A DNA stretch of 32,521 bases from Candidatus Fermentithermobacillaceae bacterium (GCA_018052455.1 JAGPNE010000012.1:1-32521), one strand, 5' to 3'. Shown: positions 9,220 through 16,484, counted from the first letter of the stretch. The notes: generated by a model from the sequence alone, not told the origin. Translations and numbers: made by a program.

Positions 9220-9993
9220 CTACCAATTAAGGATATTGTTCAAGGGACCTACCGCTCCGGCACTTTTCAAAAGAGCCCCCAACACAATAAGGCCTGCGAC
9301 AAAGAACTTGCCCCAGTCTTCTGCAACAATTGTGGCCACCCGAACAGGGTCTTTTGTGAGGTATGCAGCGGCTGCAAACATCTCGTCACCTATCAACGCG
9401 TAGTCGCACGCAGCCACAAAGAAAGGAATCTGGGTAATTGCTGCAGTACCCCCAACCTGAATTGCACCTGCCTGATTGGCCGCTTCAGCATACATCAAAG
9501 CATCAAAGGCGAAGTTGCCTATCATGATATTTGTAGCTACCTGCTCCTTGAACATCAGCCCAACAATACCCAATGCATAGCCAAAATAGTGATCTGAAAA
9601 CCAACGTACGTCGTCTGGACGGAAACTTTCGGCCTTCCCTTCCGAGACATATGCCTGGCGGACAATTTCCTGCATGATCGGATATACCCCTGAATATGGG
9701 ACGCACACTATCAATCGGGTATCATACCGGGCAGTCATCTTCGCAACCTCTGAAAGAACCGCCATAGATGCAAGGAGCTGAGGCTCATCAAACCCCCCGC
9801 TGCCCGGCAGATAGAAGACAGGCCTATTCATCTCAGTTGCCCTGCCTATGCCTTCTTCAATGGCATCTAGACCGGGTATTCTGCGGATATCCCAGCCTTT
9901 GTGGCCTTGCTTTGCTCTGTTGAGAATATAGGCAACAGATAGGGTCAGCAAAACAACAAAGACAAAGTCAAATCCCATTCCCTCTTTCAACAA
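9220..9993 (-). CDS. Cassette a, gene A: DUF6754-like membrane-anchored protein
   Basis: About 257 aa: an N-terminal membrane helix, a soluble domain, and a C-terminal helix. Signature blocks are IRRIPGLDAIEEGIGRATE with RPVFY soon after, and QAGAI followed later by ACDYALIGDE. These recur in the first gene of cassettes b and c. The pattern resembles, from memory, proteins annotated as DUF6754; this was not checked. A GTG at 10002 overlaps the GGAGGTGA ribosome site and is too close to use. A TTG at 9993, eight bases after GGAGG, fits better and gives an N-terminus like the other copies. The gene is first in the cassette a operon (A-B-C-D). Function is unknown. Confidence 0.82.
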   Translation of the reverse strand: MLKEGMGFDFVFVVLLTLSVAYILNRAKQGHKGWDIRRIPGLDAIEEGIGRATEMNRPVFYLPGSGGFDEPQLLASMAVLSEVAKMTARYDTRLIVCVPYSGVYPIMQEIVRQAYVSEGKAESFRPDDVRWFSDHYFGYALGIVGLMFKEQVATNIMIGNFAFDALMYAEAANQAGAIQVGGTAAITQIPFFVAACDYALIGDEMFAAAAYLTKDPVRVATIVAEDWGKFFVAGLIVLGALLKSAGAVGPLNNILNW

Positions 9994-10002
9994 ATAGCTC
10001 AC

Positions 10003-10440
10003 CTCCGAGGATTCGAAGTTTTTCGGATCTGTGTTACGGACCTGTTAGCCGTTTGGTGCCAGTTGGAGCTACTCGTAACCCCAAAACACAACCGTCTGAA
10101 ATCACCTCCTGTCAGTGGCAGGCTTGCAAGACACTCTTGTCACCAAGATCCATACATTCACGTAACGGGTGCGATGTTATTGCGTATCACTTCTACAATG
10201 TTTCCAACTTGAGCGGTCAGACATCATACTACCTGATGCCTTGGTTGTGTTTATTCGACCCGTCTATGGATTTTCCCTTCTGTAGAAAGCATTGATTTCT
10301 AATAATTCGCAAGATTCCCCTAACGCGATCCGAGATTCAGTCAAGATACCACTTCTGTTCAATATGAATGCACCAAGATTTCCCTATTGAGTGTCAACGG
10401 ACTACGATTCTTTCACCTCTTTGCTGTGAATGGTCGGCCT
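10003..10440. other. Long gene-free region upstream of cassette a
   Basis: Over 400 bases precede cassette a. On the minus strand, AGGAGGTGAT (10101-10110) precedes a possible 29-codon leader frame (TTG at 10091) that ends on the ribosome site of cassette a gene A. Its spacing is poor and it is not called as a gene. No good -35/-10 pair was found for cassette a. The plus-strand frame across this stretch looks random. Confidence 0.4.
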
Positions 10441-10467
10441 TGATACTGGGTACTGGCATTAGCCGGT

Positions 10468-10582
10468 GGATTCTAGTACCAGGTTTGGCTGAAACCTGGC
10501 GGATTTTGATACCAGGTTTGGCCCGAATGTGGCCGATTTTGGTACCGGGTTGGGCAGAAACCTGGCCGGTTTTGGGGCCAAT
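10468..10582. repeat. Tandem ~33-bp repeats, block 1
   Basis: Units of 33-34 bp follow one another without spacers, at about 10468-10500, 10501-10534 and 10535-10567, then a partial unit. The core is (G/A)TACCAGGTTTGG. In the first unit CCAGGTTT and AAACCTGG form an 8-bp inverted repeat around a 5-base loop. A more degenerate unit may precede at about 10440. The block repeats almost identically as block 2. Confidence 0.85.
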
Positions 10583-10617
10583 AAGGCCTCTGCGAGAACC
10601 AAAACGGGGGCTTTTTT
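10566..10617 (+). terminator. Terminator-like hairpin inside the repeat region
   Basis: CGGTTTTGG (about 10567-10575) pairs with CCAAAACGG (about 10600-10608), enclosing a smaller GGCC/GGCC hairpin, and is followed by GGGCTTTTTTAC. It resembles an intrinsic terminator on the plus strand, but no gene is seen upstream on that strand to end. It could shield the tRNA operon from stray transcription. Confidence 0.4.
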
Positions 10618-10640
10618 ACTGAATTTGGGCTGAGGTGGTC

Positions 10641-10753
10641 GGTTCTAGTACCAGGTTTGGCTGAAACCTGGCGGGTTCTGATACCAGGTTTGGCCCGAAT
10701 GTGGCCGATTCTGGTACCGAGTTGGGCTGAACCTGGCCGGTTTTGGGGCCAGT
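10641..10753. repeat. Tandem ~33-bp repeats, block 2 (copy of block 1)
   Basis: This is a second copy of the whole block 1 unit array, about 113 bp against 115 bp, with a handful of base changes and a 2-bp deletion (GGGCTGAACC against GGGCAGAAACC). It starts 173 bp after the start of block 1. The same four sub-units occur in the same order, so a compound unit was duplicated after the small units had diverged. Confidence 0.85.
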
Positions 10754-10773
10754 AATGCTTTTCGAGGGGGTTT

Positions 10774-10821
10774 GTAAGAGTAACTTCCGCTTTTCTCAAA
10801 AACACTGGAAGTTACTTTTAC
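10774..10821. repeat. 15-bp inverted repeat (long hairpin)
   Basis: Positions 10774-10788 (starting GTAAGAGT) pair with 10807-10821 (ending CTTTTAC) over 15 bp with a single G-U, around an 18-base loop. There is no U-run on either side. It may be a transcript-end structure or a relic of a small inverted-repeat element. Confidence 0.6.
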
Positions 10822-10854
10822 AATTAAGCCAGGTAACAGAAATGTGCAATTTCC

Positions 10855-10883
10855 TTGACCATGAGCCCCCTTTTTAGTAAAAT
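10855..10883 (+). promoter_or_regulatory. Promoter of the tRNA cluster
   Basis: TTGACC (10855-10860) and TAAAAT (10878-10883) are separated by 17 bp, close to the housekeeping sigma consensus. The first tRNA starts 29 bases after the -10 box, as expected for a short leader that is trimmed by RNase P. Confidence 0.75.
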
Positions 10884-10912
10884 ATCTCGTGCGACCATTA
10901 CAAGGTTTACGT

Positions 10913-10986
<74 letters not shown>

Positions 10987-10987
10987 T

Positions 10988-11063
10988 GCGCCTGTAGCTC
11001 AGGGGATAGAGCACCTGCCTTCTAAGCAGGGAGTCGCAGGTTCGATTCCTGCCAGGCGCACCA
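10988..11063 (+). tRNA. tRNA-Arg (anticodon TCT)
   Basis: Acceptor arms GCGCCTG/CAGGCGC, anticodon stem CCTGC/GCAGG with loop CTTCTAA, discriminator A, CCA encoded. It reads AGA/AGG codons. One base separates it from tRNA-Gly. Confidence 0.97.
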
Positions 11064-11082
11064 TTTTCGATGATGAAAATGT

Positions 11083-11160
11083 GGTGGATGTAGCTCAGCC
11101 GGTTAGAGCGCCAGGTTGTGGCCCTGGAGGTCGGGGGTTCAAGTCCCCTCATTCACCCCA
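11083..11160 (+). tRNA. tRNA-His (anticodon GTG)
   Basis: Acceptor arms GTGGATG/CATTCAC with the extra G at -1 (11083) opposite C73, as is typical of tRNA-His. Anticodon stem CCAGG/CCTGG with loop TTGTGGC, CCA encoded. Confidence 0.97.
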
Positions 11161-11186
11161 AGTTTAATGCTTGGTGTTTAGTGTTT

Positions 11187-11263
11187 GCGCCCGTAGCTCA
11201 ATTGGACAGAGCCGCAGACTTCGGATCTGAAGGTTACAGGTTCGAGTCCTGTCGGGCGCGCCA
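11187..11263 (+). tRNA. tRNA-Arg (anticodon TCG)
   Basis: Acceptor arms GCGCCCG/CGGGCGC, anticodon loop CTTCGGA, discriminator G, CCA encoded. It reads CGN codons, probably CGA/CGG. The first pair of the anticodon stem is mismatched (G/A), a small oddity. Confidence 0.94.
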
Positions 11264-11265
11264 GA

Positions 11266-11340
11266 TGGGGCGTCGCCAAGCGGTAAGGCATCAGCCTTTG
11301 GAGCTGACAAACGCAGGTTCGAATCCTGCCGCCCCAGCCA
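11266..11340 (+). tRNA. tRNA-Gln (anticodon TTG)
   Basis: Acceptor arms TGGGGCG/CGCCCCA, anticodon stem TCAGC/GCTGA with loop CTTTGGA, discriminator G, CCA encoded. It lies two bases after the preceding tRNA. Confidence 0.97.
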
Positions 11341-11344
11341 GTGT

Positions 11345-11419
11345 GGGCCATTAGCTCAGGGGCAGAGCACCCGCCTTTTAAGCGGGGAGTCGATGGTTCG
11401 AATCCATCATGGCCCACCA
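11345..11419 (+). tRNA. tRNA-Lys (anticodon TTT)
   Basis: Acceptor arms GGGCCAT/ATGGCCC, anticodon stem CCCGC/GCGGG with loop CTTTTAA, T-stem GATGG/CCATC, discriminator A, CCA encoded. Confidence 0.96.
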
Positions 11420-11439
11420 TTCTATTTTATGTCGTGTTG

Positions 11440-11526
11440 GCGAGGGTGTCGGAATCGGCAGACGAGCTGGACTTAGGATCCAGTGCCTTAATCGGCGTAG
11501 GGGTTCAAATCCCCTCCCTCGCACCA
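11440..11526 (+). tRNA. tRNA-Leu (anticodon TAG)
   Basis: An 87-base class II tRNA with a long variable arm. Acceptor arms GCGAGGG/CCCTCGC, anticodon stem CTGGA/TCCAG with loop CTTAGGA, discriminator A, CCA encoded. Its 3' part is repeated in decayed form at 13285-13340, so it may have served as an integration site. Confidence 0.97.
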
Positions 11527-11528
11527 CT
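11473..11528 (+). repeat. tRNA-Leu 3' segment, presumed attachment site (left)
   Basis: This stretch runs from the anticodon region through the CCA end of tRNA-Leu. It aligns without gaps to 13285-13340 at 49 of 56 positions, including an unbroken 18-base match over the T-arm and acceptor (TTCAAATCCCCTCCCTCG). The pair is the expected footprint of a tRNA-targeting integrase, although none is present. Confidence 0.6.
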
Positions 11529-11736
11529 CACTTCAAAGTGCTGATTCTTCATGCCATCTGCTAAGTAGTAATTGAACTATTGGGGTGGCCATCCTTGACC
11601 CACAGTCCGAACGTCTACTTCCCGATACCTATTTGGAGCACTACCAGGTGCTGTCTGAGTCCTGAATGATGGTAGAACCGGGTAATCCAAAGGTGCAAGA
11701 CCCCATGTGTAATGCCACGCCAGGCGCACTAAAAAA

Positions 11737-11767
11737 ACGCGGCCTGCCCTGTTGAGCCAGCCGCGTT
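11737..11767 (-). terminator. Intrinsic terminator of the S10 peptidase gene
   Basis: Read on the minus strand, AAACGCGGC and GCCGCGTTT form a 9-bp stem around a loop of about 16 bases, followed by a T-run. It starts some 15 bases beyond the stop codon of the peptidase gene. The remaining 11527-11730 sequence holds no gene that can be supported. Confidence 0.85.
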
Positions 11768-11781
11768 TCTTCTCAACCTCG

Positions 11782-13218
11782 TTACTTTGTGGGATCGCCG
11801 CCCAGCATAAAGGTGTACATGTCATCCGTCACAGCTTGGATGTTCTCTTCGCCTAAGTATGTCATGTGGCCTGCTTCGTATCCCTTGACGAAAACCCGGT
11901 CCATGGGTAGGCCCGAATGATCCAGTGTGTAGTACAGGATACCGATTTGAGTGCAGATGTCATACCAGCCATTGATGAAGAATGTGCGCATGGTAGGTGT
12001 CCGGCGCATTGCAGCGCTCAGGCTTTGAGAGGTGTTCCGGCCCTTAATATCGTTATTCCAACTGGACCACAGAGAGTGAGAATTGACAAAGTTGCGGTCC
12101 CACTTGATGCCCAACATGGGGAAGACTTCGCCACAAAGCACCGATTGGAAGAAGGAGTTGTACTTTCCTTCTGCCGCGTCATCGCGGACACCCCACTGTT
12201 GCTCATCCAGTAAAGGGGTGTACAGCGGGCGGGTAATCCGTCCATCCAAACGGGCCACCGAACGGCCTTTTTGGCGTATGACTTCACGACGGTACTCCAC
12301 ATCTTCCAAAACCAATGCCCGCTTTTCCAAGTACTCTCGTGAAACCCCGGTGTAGTAGATAACCCGTTCGATTATATGTTCCCGGGCTTCCCCTTTCAGG
12401 GACTCTCCTTGGTATAAAGCCAGAAGGTACTCGGTATCGGCAAACCGTTTCGCTTCGGCCACAAATTCCTCTACGGTTTGATTAGAAGGATGATTATGGT
12501 ACCAGTTGACTGCGGCCAGAGTAGGGAATGCCAAAACCGCTGGATAGATTGGAGCCTTGTCGCTAAAGAATTTGCCTACTGTGACTGTGTTGCCGATCAT
12601 GATTAACCCGTCAAAGGTGACGCTGTAAGCCCGGTCTGAACCGGAGAGAGAACCTATTCCAGCAACGGTGCTGGCCCGGGTGCAACCATAGCTTTCACCC
12701 ACCAGGTATTTGGGGCTTTGCCAGCGGTTATAACGAGCCAACCAGGCTTGAATAAAAGTGAGAATCGCTTCGGCATCCGGTTCGATCCCGTAAAACATGT
12801 CCTTTTTGGATTCATCCAGCAAGCGGCCGAAACCTGTACCTACTGGATCCACCAGGACTAGATCGGCAATATCTAACAGACATTGATCGTTATCGCAAGA
12901 TTCATAGGGAGGAAGCGGCAAACCATCGTCGTCAACTTCACTATATTTGACCCGCTTGGGGCCTAAAAAACCGACATGTACCATCATAGAAGAAGTGCCT
13001 GGGCCGCCGTTAAAGCCAAATAGAATGGGACGGGATTTCACATCCTCGACATCGGAACGGAAATAGGAATACGAAAAGATTGAAGCGATAGGTTTCCCCT
13101 CATCATCATAGAAGACGTTGTCTTCACTGACAGTGTGGTACGGTATTTTCACACCGCGCAAGGTGATGCTTCCTTCTCCTGTAAAGCGAGAAGGTGTAAA
13201 GACATCTGTTTTCAACAT
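11782..13218 (-). CDS. Serine carboxypeptidase-like protein (peptidase family S10)
   Basis: This 478-aa alpha/beta hydrolase of the carboxypeptidase Y family would remove C-terminal residues from peptides. Seen in order: the oxyanion-region motif NGGPG (70-74), the nucleophile motif GESYG (Ser176), the catalytic Asp in NGWYD (D420) and His in AGHMTY (H451). The full triad is present. A longer frame begins at 13257, but the ATG at 13218 has GAGGAGGGA nine bases upstream and is preferred. No signal peptide is visible, unlike the secreted or vacuolar relatives, so a cytoplasmic place is inferred. It stands alone between a tRNA-Leu and a copy of that tRNA's 3' end, suggesting arrival on a mobile element. 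A specific substrate cannot be named. Confidence 0.88.
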   Translation of the reverse strand: MLKTDVFTPSRFTGEGSITLRGVKIPYHTVSEDNVFYDDEGKPIASIFSYSYFRSDVEDVKSRPILFGFNGGPGTSSMMVHVGFLGPKRVKYSEVDDDGLPLPPYESCDNDQCLLDIADLVLVDPVGTGFGRLLDESKKDMFYGIEPDAEAILTFIQAWLARYNRWQSPKYLVGESYGCTRASTVAGIGSLSGSDRAYSVTFDGLIMIGNTVTVGKFFSDKAPIYPAVLAFPTLAAVNWYHNHPSNQTVEEFVAEAKRFADTEYLLALYQGESLKGEAREHIIERVIYYTGVSREYLEKRALVLEDVEYRREVIRQKGRSVARLDGRITRPLYTPLLDEQQWGVRDDAAEGKYNSFFQSVLCGEVFPMLGIKWDRNFVNSHSLWSSWNNDIKGRNTSQSLSAAMRRTPTMRTFFINGWYDICTQIGILYYTLDHSGLPMDRVFVKGYEAGHMTYLGEENIQAVTDDMYTFMLGGDPTK

Positions 13219-13284
13219 TGATGATCCCTCCTCGAAATAAGTGATGGGCGCATTCATTTTATCACTAACATCTATCTGGAGAAA

Positions 13285-13340
13285 TTAGGATCCAGCGCCT
13301 TATTCGGCGTAAGCCTTCAAATCCCCTCCCTCGTACTACT
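13285..13340 (+). repeat. Decayed tRNA-Leu 3' copy, presumed attachment site (right)
   Basis: Matches tRNA-Leu 11473-11528 at 49 of 56 bases, including the whole T-arm and acceptor 3' strand. The 5' half of the tRNA is absent, apart from a possible CTGGA at 13276-13280, and the CCA is mutated (CGTACTACT), so this is not a working tRNA. It begins 67 bases upstream of the peptidase start codon. Confidence 0.7.
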
Positions 13341-13523
13341 GCTAAAGAAGGGTAAAGGTAAACTGCTCACAATATAATGTGATATTTCAAAAACATATTG
13401 CAATCCGGAGTTCCATTTGATAGACTCCTATACGGACCCTAAAGCAGTTGATAGATGAGTCTGTAAGTAGAGATCATTACAGAATGGTTTTACTACCTAT
13501 GACCGGATAAGGAGGTATTTTTA
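13341..13523 (+). promoter_or_regulatory. Upstream region of cassette b with candidate operator
   Basis: TCACAATATAATGTGA (13367-13382) is a near-palindrome: its 5-base arms TCACA/TGTGA are perfect and 14 of 16 bases are symmetric. It contains TATAAT (13374-13379), although no good -35 lies 17 bp upstream of that box. A second weak promoter candidate is TTGCAA (13398) with TAGACT (13421) at 17-bp spacing. Which one is used cannot be decided by eye. Confidence 0.35.
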
Positions 13524-14294
13524 GTGCAAGATGGCAAGATTACCAGTTTCGCGGCTCTTATTTTCATAGCCATTGCAATCTTCTATGGGATTAGTAGGGC
13601 ACGGAAACAGCTGCCCAGCATACGCAGGATTGCGGGACTTGACGCTATCGAAGAGGCCATCGGCAGGGCTACGGAAACCGGCAAACCAGTATTTTACACG
13701 ACAGGTATGGCTGACATTACCGGCGACTACGCTGCAGTGACTTTTGCGGCTTTGGAGATACTTGGCTATGCAACCCGCATTGTCGCAAGGAACAAGGCTG
13801 ACATGACAGTCGGTATTTCTCAGCCCAACGTTTATCCTCTCGCATTGCAAATGGTGGAGGAGGGTTACCTCCAAGGAGGTAACCGGGACTTATTCAATCC
13901 TGAGAAAGTGCAGTTCTTCTCGCCGACACAGTGGGCTTACGCATCGAGCTGCATGGGCTTCATTCAGCGAGAAAAGGCAGCAGCAACACTTATGCTGGGG
14001 CACTTCATGGCAGAGGCAATGCTTGTTGCAGAAGCTTCGTCCCAGGCAGGTGCAATTTCTATTTCCGGCATGACAAGTATGGCTCAGCTTCCGTTCCTGG
14101 TAGCCGCATGTGACTACACACTAATCGGAGACGAAATGCTGGTAGCAGGAGCCTATCTGGCACAAGACCCTGTAAAGCTGGGGAGTACTGCCGGGCAGGA
14201 CTGGGTGAAGTTGGCGGGTGTATGCCTGATTCTTGTTGGGGCCATTTTGGCGACCTTTGGCAGCAATTCATTGGCCAAGTTGCTGAGTCTTTAG
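13524..14294 (+). CDS. Cassette b, gene A: DUF6754-like membrane-anchored protein
   Basis: The product is 256 aa, starting at GTG after AAGGAGG. An N-terminal hydrophobic helix (about residues 7-23) is followed by SIRRIAGLDAIEEAIGRATE and KPVFY, a soluble middle, then QAGAISISG, QLPFLVAACDYTLIGDE, AGAYL-x-x-DP and a C-terminal helix. These blocks match gene A of cassettes a and c. The conserved CDYTLIGDE, with C, D, D and E in a short run, is a candidate functional site. First gene of the A-B-C-D operon, 16 bases ahead of B. No characterised family was recognised beyond a remembered likeness to DUF6754. Confidence 0.85.
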   Translation: MQDGKITSFAALIFIAIAIFYGISRARKQLPSIRRIAGLDAIEEAIGRATETGKPVFYTTGMADITGDYAAVTFAALEILGYATRIVARNKADMTVGISQPNVYPLALQMVEEGYLQGGNRDLFNPEKVQFFSPTQWAYASSCMGFIQREKAAATLMLGHFMAEAMLVAEASSQAGAISISGMTSMAQLPFLVAACDYTLIGDEMLVAGAYLAQDPVKLGSTAGQDWVKLAGVCLILVGAILATFGSNSLAKLLSL

Positions 14295-14310
14295 CCTGGA
14301 GGTGTTTTGA

Positions 14311-14937
14311 TTGAGAAGTTTCAAAAGAGAAATCCCTGTGCTAGTAGCAGGATTAGTTGGTTTCCTAATGGTGTTTGAGTACTTCTTCAAGTCGGATACC
14401 CTTCATGCATGGGGGATCGAGGCACAGAACTGGGGCGTAATTATCGCCGCGTTTGCCCTTGGGCTGGCTGCAGTAGGCCTGGTTAAAACCCACACAGGCC
14501 GAATTATTGAGCGGCGTGGTGAGTGGTACAATAGTGTCCTTCTTCTTATTGCTTTAGCCGTGGCAGTAATATCAGGCCTTATAAGCCGTCAGTCATCTAC
14601 TTTCAAGTTCATCTTCGAGAACATGATAACTCCGTTGGGGGCGGCTTTTTATTCCATGATAGCTTTCTACTTGCTATCAGCGGCATACCGTGCCTTCCGA
14701 GCCCGATCATTCGAGGCCACCGCACTGCTGGTTGCAGGGTGCATAGTCATGCTAGGGCGGGCACCGATTGGAGAGGTAATCTGGAGTCAGTTTCCCGCCT
14801 TGGCCAACTGGATTATGCAGTGTCCGAACGTTGCCGGAAGCCGCGGCGTATTGATTGGAGCGGCTGTTGGCACTGTCGGCTCCGGGCTCAGGATAATCCT
14901 TGGCATCGACCGCGGATATCTGGGAGGGCAAGAATAG
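14311..14937 (+). CDS. Cassette b, gene B: polytopic membrane protein of unknown function
   Basis: The product is 208 aa and starts at TTG after GGAGG. It has five or six membrane helices. The middle-to-end part carries LGAAFYSMIAFYLLSAAY followed by RAFRA, then LGRAPIGEVIW, ANWIMQCPNVA and LRIILGIDRGY. The same blocks are found in copy a and, more weakly, in copy c. The helices of the N-terminal third are poorly conserved between copies, so the C-terminal two thirds probably hold the functional core. Gene C follows after 12 bases. Confidence 0.86.
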   Translation: MRSFKREIPVLVAGLVGFLMVFEYFFKSDTLHAWGIEAQNWGVIIAAFALGLAAVGLVKTHTGRIIERRGEWYNSVLLLIALAVAVISGLISRQSSTFKFIFENMITPLGAAFYSMIAFYLLSAAYRAFRARSFEATALLVAGCIVMLGRAPIGEVIWSQFPALANWIMQCPNVAGSRGVLIGAAVGTVGSGLRIILGIDRGYLGGQE

Positions 14938-14949
14938 GAGGGTGTTGAG

Positions 14950-15762
14950 ATGAGACAGTTTGGAAATATCGACCGGCGCATTCTCTATGTTTTGCTAGCC
15001 GTTGTTCTCGTAGGGCCGTTGGTCAAACCCATTGGCTTGCCAATATCAATAGGCGATTATACAGAAAAAGTATATTCTGAAATTGAGAAGCTATCACCCG
15101 GTGATACAGTCGTCCTGGATATCGGTTATGGCCCAGGTTCAAAAGCTGAACTCGAGTCGCAGGCTGTTTCGATTGTGAAGCATCTTAGTAAAAAGGGTGC
15201 GCGAATTATCGGAATTTCTTTTAAGCCTGAGGGGCCCATGATTGCAGACAACGTATTCCGCATATATGAGGCGGCGGGTAAGGTATATGGTGAGGATTAT
15301 TGTAACCTTGGCCATTTGGCCGGCGGCGAGACTGCAATGGGTGTGTTCATACGTGACCCCCAAAAGGCGTGCCCTACTGACTTCTACGGAAACTCTTCGG
15401 CGGGATTGCCGATTTTGGACGGGATTGAAAGCGGCAAGGACATCCAGCTCCTGATATATTTCTCCGACTCAGTTACAGCAGAGTGGATCCGGCAGGCGGG
15501 CCCTCTTGGAGTACCTATTATAGGTGGCGTAATTACTGTACTTGGGCCTGCACAGGAGGCGTTTGTTCAATCCGGGCAGTTGATGGGGCTTCTCGTTGGT
15601 ATGCGCAGCGGTGCAGAATACGAACTTAAGATACAAGAACCGGGATTGGCTGTTGCTGCGATGGACGCACAGAGTCTGGGACACTTGCTTTTCATTACGT
15701 TCATCATCTTGGGTAACGTCGCCTACATCATTGAGAAGAGGTCTCGTGGGCAAGTCCAATGA
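14950..15762 (+). CDS. Cassette b, gene C: membrane-anchored protein of unknown function
   Basis: The product is 270 aa with AGGAGGGTG eight or so bases before the ATG. Residues 9-30 form an N-terminal membrane helix ending in VKPIGLP. A soluble region with alternating strands and helices follows (SPGDTVVLDIGYG, IVKHL, GARIIGIS), then a glycine-rich hydrophobic stretch (GVPIIGG), MRSGAEYEL, AAMDAQSLGH and a last membrane helix. The alternating pattern is Rossmann-like, but no dinucleotide-binding GxGxxG motif was found. Topology and motifs equal those of the C genes of cassettes a and c. It ends six bases after a possible, less likely, start of gene D. Confidence 0.86.
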   Translation: MRQFGNIDRRILYVLLAVVLVGPLVKPIGLPISIGDYTEKVYSEIEKLSPGDTVVLDIGYGPGSKAELESQAVSIVKHLSKKGARIIGISFKPEGPMIADNVFRIYEAAGKVYGEDYCNLGHLAGGETAMGVFIRDPQKACPTDFYGNSSAGLPILDGIESGKDIQLLIYFSDSVTAEWIRQAGPLGVPIIGGVITVLGPAQEAFVQSGQLMGLLVGMRSGAEYELKIQEPGLAVAAMDAQSLGHLLFITFIILGNVAYIIEKRSRGQVQ

Positions 15763-15776
15763 AGGGAGATGTAGTC

Positions 15777-16376
15777 ATGAGCACTGATATTGGAATATGG
15801 GTATCTGCGTTACTTACTTTAGCGGCCTATTCATTCCTATGGAAAGAAAATAAGGTCTTTCGGGCCGTTGAACACATATTCGTTGGGTTAGGCGCAGGCT
15901 ATTATCTTGTTATGGGTTACGGCAACATTGTAGACAAGGCATGGAACCCTATTACGAAAAATGGCCAGCTATATCTGATAATCCCCGTCATAATGGGCCT
16001 TATGCTGTTCGGCAGGTTTTCTAAGTCAACCAGGTGGGCATCAAGGGTGCCTCTTGCTTTCATAGTTGGTATGGGCGCTGCTGTAGCGCTTCGAGGTGCT
16101 GTTCACCAGCAGTTCATCAAACAATTGCAGGCTACAATGGTGCCGCTAAATTCAGTGAATAATATTGTAGTGGTACTCGGCACCATCGCTGTGCTTACAT
16201 ATTTCTTCTTTACCTTTCCAAAGAACCGGGCACTTTCAGTTAGTTCAAACATAGGAAGATGGGTACTGATGGTTACCTTTGGAGCGGCCTTTGGAAATGG
16301 TATTATGGGGCGTATTTCACTCTCTATCGGGACAATGCAGCTGCTTTTTGGACAGTGGATAAAACTCATAAAGTAA
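15777..16376 (+). CDS. Cassette b, gene D: polytopic membrane protein of unknown function
   Basis: The product is 199 aa with about six hydrophobic segments. The frame also has an ATG at 15759 overlapping the stop of gene C, but the ATG at 15777 has GAAGGGAG at good distance and gives an N-terminus (IGIWVSALLTL) that lines up with copies a and c, so it is chosen. Shared blocks: NSVNNIVVVLG, TYFFFTFP, GRWVLMVTFGAAFGNGIMGRIS and a C-terminal QLLFGQWIKL. It closes cassette b and is followed by a strong hairpin. Confidence 0.86.
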   Translation: MSTDIGIWVSALLTLAAYSFLWKENKVFRAVEHIFVGLGAGYYLVMGYGNIVDKAWNPITKNGQLYLIIPVIMGLMLFGRFSKSTRWASRVPLAFIVGMGAAVALRGAVHQQFIKQLQATMVPLNSVNNIVVVLGTIAVLTYFFFTFPKNRALSVSSNIGRWVLMVTFGAAFGNGIMGRISLSIGTMQLLFGQWIKLIK

Positions 16377-16440
16377 TTATGTCCTGATCCACAAAATTAC
16401 TGCTAGAAGTCTGATTGCAGGCATATTGCATTGTCAGTGT

Positions 16441-16484
16441 AACTCAAGGGCTTCCCCGGTTTGTTCGGGGGAGCCCTTTGAGTT
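16441..16484 (+). terminator. Terminator hairpin after cassette b
   Basis: AACTCAAGGGCTTCCCC (16441-16457) pairs with GGGGGAGCCCTTTGAGTT (16467-16484), about 17 bp with one bulge, around a 9-base loop. Only a short U-rich tail (TTTCT) follows. It separates cassette b from the operon whose promoter lies about 130 bases downstream. The rest of the 16377-16610 gap holds no supported gene. Confidence 0.7.

Noticed and set aside
10003..10091. 29-codon leader peptide in front of cassette a
   Set aside because: A ribosome-site-like AGGAGGTGAT is present, but the TTG start is too far from it and no regulatory codon run is visible.
10101..10330. Riboswitch upstream of cassette a
   Set aside because: No known conserved riboswitch core and no strong nested helices could be found on the minus strand.
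10053..10622. Open frames (80 and 84 codons) across the region before the tRNAs
   Set aside because: No ribosome site or recognisable protein pattern. The second simply translates the tandem repeats.
10468..10753. Possible CRISPR array
   Set aside because: The ~33-bp units abut each other with no unique spacers, they are degenerate, and no cas gene is present.
13285..13340. An eighth functional tRNA gene
   Set aside because: The 5' acceptor strand and D-arm are absent and the CCA is mutated.
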